Shown here one piece after another: positions 29,191 to 38,100 of a stretch of DNA of 51,613 nucleotides (the stretch's first letter is position 1; every line of letters starts with the position of its first letter). Source of the DNA: a virus. The DNA lies in IMG/VR virus record IMGVR_UViG_3300050011_000408, positions 1 to 51,613 of that record; one strand, given 5' to 3'. The notes beneath the pieces are model-generated. The model saw only the letters and a program-made list of their open reading frames with translations, had not been told where the DNA came from and did not search any database. A program made the translations under genes and the position numbers.

Positions 29191-32096
29191 TGTCTAATTA
29201 TATCATACCTGAGGATTACCGACAATCTTATAGGTACAGAGGTTATATGCCAGGTATTCTAAATTTACTGACTTCAAGCGGCTTGACCGGACCTTCAGCG
29301 GTACCTATGGTATCTCTTACTGGGACCCTACCATGGTCAGCGAGTACGTCAGCAGGAAAAGTTACTCCTAGCGGTCTTGAAGCGGGATTTGTCGTTACCG
29401 ATAGCTCCCCAATCCTTCCCGTAACTAGTAGTTTTTTCCCTTTTTTGACTCCTAAAGGACAACTTTGGGATAAATTGATACCCTATAGATTAGTGGTAAT
29501 GGATGTTTCCCACGATCCCCCAGTAGTAGTAAGCGGATCTAAGCCTTCTGCAGTCTCCGTTAATCCATTGGGAAACGGAACCCTATCTTTTGAGGCTGTC
29601 ACCTCAGCGTGGGAATTTTTTCTGCCAATTACCCCCCAACAATTGTCCATTACCGACGCTTATGCTATCAATACTTCTGCAACCTTGCGCGGTGTTCTGG
29701 AAGAGCATTCTGGGGTTAGATTTAAGAACATAACGATTCAGGGAACCTTCGGAGTATGGCCTGGGAGAGCAAGCATCTATACCGCTAGTCCTCAACAAGG
29801 TGGAGCATTAGGAGCATTGCAATCTGTTTTTGGTGGAACTATTTCCGCAATCAATGATTCATTAAGTAAACTTAATTCTATAGCCACAGCCTTTACTACC
29901 GGATCTCTATCGTCTAAACCCAAAACGGTAAGACCGGGAGATTCAGGAGATCCGGATAATGGCCTCAGTACTAGTTATTATCAAACTCTGATGCTGACGC
30001 AATTTCTGGAACAATATGCGGAAGCAAAACGCAATCCTGCTAATGCTGGATGGCGTCTGGTTTTTGATATCCCTAAACAAAATCAAAGTTTTGTAGTTAC
30101 TCCGGTCGGTTTTACTTGGAATGAGAACGTCAATAAGCCCATGGAGATTAATTACAATCTGCAGCTTAAAGCTTGGCGTAGAATAAACCTAAAAGATAAG
30201 TTGCCAAGCGTTCCTTTACAAGTAACACCTTTATCTCCTAACATATTACAACAAATAACTAACACTATTTCTGCTGCACAAATTACTGCAGCTTCAGCAG
30301 TAAATCTAATAGGAGCTGTTAGGTCGGATGTTGATAACATTCTTAATATAATTAGACAAACTGGAATTTTTGTTAAACAGCTGTACGGAATAGGAATGGC
30401 AGCAAGCGATATGGCTAACGGACTTGTTAAGGATTGTAACAGTACGATCAGTCAGTTTGCTTCAACCTTGTCTATCTCAGGGCTTACGGGAAAGGCTGCT
30501 ACAGATACTACAGTCCTAGGTGCCATTGCGGCAATGAAAACTCAAAATGCAACAAATGAAGGAGTACCGACACCTATAAATCCTCCTCCTCTCACATCTG
30601 CACAATTTGCTTTAAATGCCGCAGCAGGTAAGGCACTAAGCGCCCAATTAGCTGCAGCGGCGATTGCAACGAATGCTGCTTCATCGGTAGCCCAAATTGC
30701 AGCGGCAAAGGCTGCTGCTGCGTCAGCCGCATTGGCTGCCGCACAGCAAGCTAATGAATATAACAATATAGTTGCACAGATCAACGCCCAAACTTTAGCT
30801 TCTACAAATCCAGCTAGCATAGCTTTTCAAAATCCATTAAGAAATCCGTTACTATTCAGTCAGGTGCCTATTAGCGCCTTAACTTTAAATCCAGCACAAC
30901 AAGCTGCACTCCAAAATGAAGTAGATACGGTCAATAGTTTTACTGTGGCGGACTTAAAGATAATGCGTGGAACTATCCTTACACTTTGTACCCAGTTATC
31001 CAATTCTTTTGGTGCGGGAAATGCATACTATAGCGTCCTGTTTAATCAACCAACCCCTCTAGTTCGTAACGAGCCCATGACTTTGGATGAGTATAATATC
31101 TTACAATCATTTTACGAATTAGTTCAAGCCTATGACGTTCTCACCGCTACTAACCAGATAGACAATAACCAAATCCTAAACAATATGGAATACGTCAGTG
31201 CCTTGGCAGCTACTTCCGGAATTCCTTTCTCGACTCCAAATTCTAAAATACAAGTTCCGGTTCCATTTGGCTTAAATATTGAACAAATATCCATGAGATA
31301 CCTGAATGATCCTCAGAGATGGATTGAAATAGCGACCCTTAATTTCTTAAGAGAGCCCTATATTGATGAGAATGGTTTCGTTTACTCTCTTTTGTCCAAC
31401 GCAGATGGTAGGAATATAGTAATTGGGAGCATCCAGGATCTTTTTGTTGGTCAAACCATTTATCTAAATTCCAATACTCAGTCAGCAACAGCCAGGACTA
31501 TCATAAATATTGTTACTTTATCCCAAACAAGCTTTCTTTTGACTTTGGATGGGTTACCGAATTTAGATGGGTTCGCTACGATAGATCAGGCATATATCCA
31601 AGCTTACTTGCCAGGAACCGTAAACTCACAAAATGTCATTTGGATGCCTAGTGACTTACCCACCTCACCAGACGATCAGATTAACATTCCTTCTTCTGTA
31701 GCCAATGTAAAACTGGTCGGGTTAAGTAAAGTGGACTGGTTATTAACTCCGCAAGGCGATATAGCCATTGATAATGTTGGAGATTTTAGATTAGCGGCAG
31801 GAATTACCAATTTAGTGCAAGCCCTAACTATTAAGTTTTCTACACAAGTTGGGACTTGTCTTCTTAACCCAGACTTTGGGCTAAATGTTAAACCGGGGAT
31901 AATGGTCTCAGATACGAGCGCTTCCGATGTTTATAACGAGATAGTGGGCATGATCACTGCAGATCCTCGTTTTAGCGGCATTAGCGGCCTTCAGGTAACT
32001 ATTCAGCCCCCAAGTATGGGTATTAGCTTGGGAATAGGTCTATCGGGCATACAAGGTATTTTCCCCGTATCATTTCAATTACCTATGTCTTCGTAG
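29190..32096 (+). CDS. Baseplate protein with C-terminal gp25/gpW-like domain
   Basis: Up to 968 residues. The open frame can start at TTG 29190 without ribosome-binding site, or at ATG 29247 behind AGAGG; the latter clears the divergent promoter, but the first 19 residues look coding, so the start is unresolved. Parts: N-terminal ~330 residues beta-rich; ~430-540 Ala-rich helical (AAGKALSAQLAAAAIATNAA); ~690 'MRYLNDPQRWIEIATLNFL', a LysM/gp53-like element; ~845-968 'VDWLLTPQGDIAIDNVGDFR', 'LVQALTIKFST', 'LNPDFGLN', as in GPW_gp25 wedge proteins. A fusion of parts usually encoded separately. Confidence 0.7.
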   Translation: MSNYIIPEDYRQSYRYRGYMPGILNLLTSSGLTGPSAVPMVSLTGTLPWSASTSAGKVTPSGLEAGFVVTDSSPILPVTSSFFPFLTPKGQLWDKLIPYRLVVMDVSHDPPVVVSGSKPSAVSVNPLGNGTLSFEAVTSAWEFFLPITPQQLSITDAYAINTSATLRGVLEEHSGVRFKNITIQGTFGVWPGRASIYTASPQQGGALGALQSVFGGTISAINDSLSKLNSIATAFTTGSLSSKPKTVRPGDSGDPDNGLSTSYYQTLMLTQFLEQYAEAKRNPANAGWRLVFDIPKQNQSFVVTPVGFTWNENVNKPMEINYNLQLKAWRRINLKDKLPSVPLQVTPLSPNILQQITNTISAAQITAASAVNLIGAVRSDVDNILNIIRQTGIFVKQLYGIGMAASDMANGLVKDCNSTISQFASTLSISGLTGKAATDTTVLGAIAAMKTQNATNEGVPTPINPPPLTSAQFALNAAAGKALSAQLAAAAIATNAASSVAQIAAAKAAAASAALAAAQQANEYNNIVAQINAQTLASTNPASIAFQNPLRNPLLFSQVPISALTLNPAQQAALQNEVDTVNSFTVADLKIMRGTILTLCTQLSNSFGAGNAYYSVLFNQPTPLVRNEPMTLDEYNILQSFYELVQAYDVLTATNQIDNNQILNNMEYVSALAATSGIPFSTPNSKIQVPVPFGLNIEQISMRYLNDPQRWIEIATLNFLREPYIDENGFVYSLLSNADGRNIVIGSIQDLFVGQTIYLNSNTQSATARTIINIVTLSQTSFLLTLDGLPNLDGFATIDQAYIQAYLPGTVNSQNVIWMPSDLPTSPDDQINIPSSVANVKLVGLSKVDWLLTPQGDIAIDNVGDFRLAAGITNLVQALTIKFSTQVGTCLLNPDFGLNVKPGIMVSDTSASDVYNEIVGMITADPRFSGISGLQVTIQPPSMGISLGIGLSGIQGIFPVSFQLPMSS
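29197..29225 (-). promoter_or_regulatory. Leaderless-type promoter for the reverse gene
   Basis: Reverse strand TTGTCG (29225-29220), 17 bases, TGATATAAT with perfect TATAAT (29202-29197) and extended TG. The ATG at 29190 follows after six bases. Confidence 0.7.
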
Positions 32097-32157
32097 AGAT
32101 ATGATATATTGATTATAGTAAATAAAACAATAGTTTTTAACCCCCAATCTTATACCT

Positions 32158-35100
32158 ATGGCAACTAATCCAATACCACCAAGCTCAACTCTCCCACAGC
32201 CTCTTTCGTACGAGGCTATTCTTGGTCAAATGTTATCTAGCTATGCGAGTTCATTGGGAATTAATGATTTAAATACGGGTTCGGCCAATACCGCTTTCAT
32301 GCAACTAGTTGCCTTAATGGTCGCCCGTTCATCTGGGGACATATTCCAAATCCTTCGTGATTTTAGTTTAGATAGAGCAACTGGTCCAGCCCTTAAGAAT
32401 TTGGGTATTGAGTACGGCGTCCCCCCAATAGGTTCTGCCACAGCTACCAGTTCTATTACCGTTACGGACCTATCCTTTCAAAAAATTGCTACCGTTATCT
32501 ATGCTGGAACAAACCCTCCAATCCCAGGATCTACCACAATCAATGTAAGCGACGCCTCACAATTCCCAGCAACAGGTACTATCTATCTAGGTAGAGGTAC
32601 TGTTAATATTGAAAGTCGCCCATATACCCTAATAACTCCTATTGGATCTTATTATGCAATAACCCTTTCTTTGCCAACTACCAGGTTCCATAATATTGGT
32701 GAATCCATAATCCTATCTCAAGGTGGCGTTAGAACCGTTCCTATAAATACAGTAGTCGTCTCTCCCGGTGTTGGCACTACCGCTAGCGTTCAATATTTCG
32801 TAACTAATGCTGGTATCATCTTAGATGGCGAAACAGTTGTTACCAATGTTCCAATCACTGCCCAGCTCCCTGGTGCCACTAATGGCAATGTTCCAGGTGG
32901 CGCTATTTCAAAGTTTTCTGCTAATCCTCCTGGTCTATCCAATGCCAGCGTTACAAACCCTTTGGCAGTAACTACTGGCAGAGATGCAGAAACGGATGAA
33001 CAGTATAGGGTTCGTATTAAAAATGCTTTAGCTTCTACCGGGCTGGGCACAGTTACGGCCATTGAATCGGCCCTCCAGGGAGTTCAGGATCCTACTGGAT
33101 CTGATTCAATAGTTAGTACCGATGTTCTGAATTCTGCTACCAATACTACGGTTTATATTGACAATGGGGCAATTTTAGAAGCAACTCATACAGGAGTGGC
33201 TATTGAGGCCATAGTTAATTCGGCGCTAGGCGGAGAAAAGTTTTTCCAACTAGTAACGGGTGGAACACAAACTTCTGTAACTAAAGCTATTCTCCAAAGC
33301 GTTGCCGCTGAACCCTTTGCTCTTTTCGGTGGTGAATATTTAGAAGTGATTGTTGGTAATGTTACCTATCCCCATGTTTTTGTTGCAGCTGATTTTGCTA
33401 ATCCTGGAAGTGCAACAGCCTATGAAGTTTGCGCTAGTATAAACGGGGACACTTCCCTCAATTATGAAGCAGTTACAGCTGGCAATGGAACTTATGTAGT
33501 TATTCGTCCTGAAGATCAAGTTACCGATATAATTCAGGTAACTACTCCTCCTGTAATCATTCCTCCATTAACTGACGCTAATACTGTCTTACAGTTTCCT
33601 TCACAAAAGGGTGAAACGCTAAGACTGTTTAAAAATGGTCGCCTTCTAACTGAAGATGGCGTGACGGCATCTATATTTACGCAAGACCAAGGACTTTGGT
33701 CTTCAAATTTAGCAACTAATGTAACATTTGGCCTTTCTGTGGATGGTACTGCTCCTGTCACGTACATACTGACAGATGCGATGTTTTTGGCCGAAGGCAC
33801 CTACACCACTTTATCTCGCACAAATAACCTGCAATCTTGGGTAAACGTTCTTAATACCAATATTGCCGGAATTACAGCCTCTATCGTTGGATCAACAATA
33901 GAAATTAGTAGCAATTTAGGTGCCATAGATAGAGCTAAAATTACAGTTGTTCCTACGGCCTTTCCTTCTCTAACAGATGAGGGAGTGATTAGTTCTACCG
34001 ACCTTACTTCTACCGGAATAGCGTCAGACTATATTTTAGACAGGAATACCGCACAAATTGAATTGACTAGCGCCCTAGTAAAAAAAGATTTGCTTTCAGC
34101 TGGTACTTACATTACACAGGCGAACATTCAAGCAGGAAATATACCTTCCGGCCTAGTTACCTTAACTTCAGATGCACATGTTTGGATTTCTATAGATACG
34201 AATGCTACCATCATTCCTACTATACAAAGAGGATCGACTCTATCTGTTTCCACCATATCCCCAACCATTGTTAGATATACTAGCAATGCCAATTCTTTTT
34301 TAAATGTTTTGCCAGGAGATTACGTCATCATTTGGTCAACAGAAATTCATTCCACAGATGATCTGGAAGGAAGAGTCCATGCTGTTTCTGGGAACACGTT
34401 AGACATAAAAATAACTGTTGCCGAGTATTCTCTGGTCACTCCAGTTTCAAATGCCCCATTTGTTCAAGGTTTTGTGGTTGTCAGGACCGCTAATGTTCCT
34501 CAAAAGTTTAAGGTCCAATCGTCTATTTCGGCACAAGATATCTATGCTATTGCCGCCGAGCTTCAACTTCAAACGGACGAAGTTACTTTTGGAGTCGTTA
34601 ACGACGCCAATATTACGGTAACAACAAACACTCTAGGCAATGAAGGCCAGATTACAGTTGTTACTGCCGATTCTTTTGGGGCTCTTTTAGGGTTTGTCGG
34701 TGGAACTAACAGTGTTAGTCAGGAGGCACTAACGGCTTTCTATGAAACTAAAGCTACAACTGCAGAACTTCCATTATTTTTCCATTCTACTATCAGTGCT
34801 GATTCCTATGCTGAACCAATTGATACCTATTTGACCAATTTTTCTTCTACACTTTCTCTGTCTTCTTTTGATCCAAATGAACTTATTAATTTTCTAAATC
34901 CCTATGGAGTTCAACCGGTAATTTCTGGTGGCTCATCGTCTAGCTTATTGGGATCAGCGGCCACCTTTGCCCTCTTGGCAACTTCAATGATAACTAATAC
35001 AGGGCCTAGCACTATTACTGGTGATGTGGGTGTAACTCCTAGTGGTTTTATTACTCCTGGTGGGTGGACGTTAGTAGGGACAACTCATACCAATGATGGA

Positions 35101-38100
35101 GCGGCTGCAACAGCTCGTACCGATGCTCAGACCGCCTATACCTCTCTCATGGGAATGACTCCTACCGGTACTTCTGGAGGCCACATTAATTCCGAACTTG
35201 GTGGCCAGTTTCTTGGTCCTGGCGTGTACGTAGCCACTTCTGGAACAGCCGGAACCTTCACTTTAAACGGAATCCTCACCTTAACCGGAAACGGCGTTTA
35301 CGTATTTCAAGCCCCATTAAGCACTATTATAACTGGTGGAACGGGAACTCCAGTTATTACACTAGCTGGTGGAGCTTCAGCATCCAACATCTATTGGGTA
35401 GCAAATTCTTCAATTACCATAAATTCTGGCTTTACGGGAATTTTCGAAGGTACTGCCATTGCTTCTGCTAGCGTTGGTGACACACTAGGGGGAACTGTAA
35501 ATGGTAGATTAATTGCTCTTACAGCTGCAGTAACTTTGAGCGCAACAACTATAGTTACCGCCCCCGCATCTCTTCCAGCGGGTGGCGTTCTGACATTGGT
35601 GAGTGGTACGGGAGATACAACGATTGCCTATTCTGCATTTACTATACCGTTACAACCTCTTCAGTATGCCTTTACAGTAACTTCTGCAAATGCCACTGTT
35701 GGCGCAGTTTATAGCACCAATGGATTGTTTTTTACAGTTTCTACAACAATTGTAGGTGGTACGACACTAACCTTAGTTGGTGCTGGTCTTATTGATGACG
35801 AACAGCCATCGGAAGAAACCGTCCAAATGTGGGCAACTGCTGGAACTTCAGTAACAATTCTTCCAGAATACCCAGACGTAAGACGCCTTAGGGTTGCCGA
35901 TAGATACTACGTAGCCAACCCCCTAGATTTTGGATATAACGATACTGTTGTCGTTATTGTGGACAACAATACGGTTGGTGAAACTTATACGATGCCTCTC
36001 TATAGGAGAGCTATCGTCAATAGTCTTTGGCCAGCAAACGATTACAGCTTTGACGCTTACGATGTAGATGCGGGGGCAACCGCAAGCTTCGACGATAACT
36101 TTACTGGATTTGATTTCTCAAACTTCAAAGCATTAATGCAAGCCAAATACGTTATCCAATCAGCATTGGTGCCACAAACAGCGCTCTTGCTTAGGTCTAT
36201 TCTTTGGGGTCGTAGTGGTGAAAATATAAATGTTTCCTATGTTTACCCAACATCTGCTAATCAACCTATTGGTTCCAATGTCACCATTACTAGTGCTGAT
36301 AATGTCAGTATAGAAATTAGCTTAATGTCCGGCAATCCAATTAATTTTCCAGGTATTACCTCCAATACACAGTGGAATGTGAGCACAACGGGGCAACGTA
36401 CTTTCACAGTACCAACTGCTGCAGCCGCTACTGTTGGTGCGGTTTATACCAACAATGGCCATATATTCACGGTAACTACTACAAAGGTTACTAGTGTAGG
36501 AACTACTTTAGTTACGACTAGTTCTGGAGTACCCTCGGCTTCTGGAATTCTTACAAAAATTACTGGCACGGGAGATGCAACAATTGCTTTCTCAGCGTTT
36601 GTTTTTTCGGGAATTGATGAAGTAACGTACACCTATGCGGGAAACTATACGTTTACGGTACTACTTGCCGCCGCCGCTACTGTTGGCGCAGTTTATACCA
36701 ACAACGGTCAAACATTTACCGTTACGACCACGAAAGCTGGTGGAACGGGAACTACACTAGTTGCTACCAATTCTGGCGGCGCGCCCACAGCTTCTGGAAC
36801 CCTAACGAAAGTTAGTGGAACTGGCGATACCACAATTGCTTTCTCAGCATTTACTTTTTTAGGCGCAGGCACAGCTCCAAACCTAACTTTAAGTGGGGGA
36901 GAATATGTAACAATTCTTCCTTCTACTGGATTTAATATAGAAGACACGGGAACATTTAGGGTATCTACGGCTGTAGGATTTACTCCCACTTCTACTTCTT
37001 TTAGCGTCCAGGTACCAGCAGGAACTGCATTTGCTCAATCAAATGTTTTGACTATCGCCGCATCAGGCATGAGTTTCTACAACTCTTCCCCAACAACTGC
37101 TGCAGCTATAAATACCTACATTAATAACAACCTAACCCAATACATTACTTCTTCAATAGTAAATGATGGCGGAACTTCCGGATCTGGAGTTATCGCGTTA
37201 AGTAGTTATGAAGACAGCGGTTTCGTAACTCCATTTTACTACCTAAATGACGGCATTAACTGGATAGCAAATGATGGCCAATACGTATTTACCGTAACTG
37301 CTGCAAATGCAACTGAGGGCGCTCTATATACTACCCTGAATAGCAACAATCAGTTACAATACTTTACGGTTATTACGACCATTAGCGGTGGCACGTCACT
37401 TAATATGGCCGGTTCAATTGGAACACCTCCTGTATCAGGAATACTAGTTCTCGTAAGAGGAGATGGAGATGCTGCGATTACCTACTCAGCTGTCTCTCCA
37501 AGACCACAATTTACTTTTAAAGAGCCACTCACTTACGCTACCCCTCCACTTGCTCCTGGATATAGCTTTTTTACGAGTGGGGATGAAGTAAGGCTCATTC
37601 CAACTACCATGGATCAAGTCCAAAGACTGTGGTCTATTTTAGCTGTGACCGGTTTTACTACGGTTGGAACCGTGGAAGTAGTGGATCGCGGTACAAAACT
37701 CCAATTAGCTACGAATACATTAGGATCAGTAGGGGCTATTCAAATTGTTGGTGGAAGCGGAAACGAATACACTGTTCCTGTACTGACTTCCGGTGAACTT
37801 CTCGGCAACAACGAAATGCTAGTTTCTGCAAACAATATCGCAAGTCAGGCTATGGCCAGTGATCAATGGTTCAGGCTTCAAGCGCAAAACTATCAGAATA
37901 AAGATACGGGAATCGGCAATAATACCAGTGTGGCTATTGTAAATAATAACCCTAGTGGTGGAGATTCTACCATAACCCTTCTAAATCAAGAATTGGGCCA
38001 ATTGTATTTCGGTGGTCCTAGAAATAACGTTAGTGTGGAAGGAAGAACTTTTAGAATAGAGAAACAAGGATCCCTCGCTTGTTTGAGTTGGAACGGAGTC

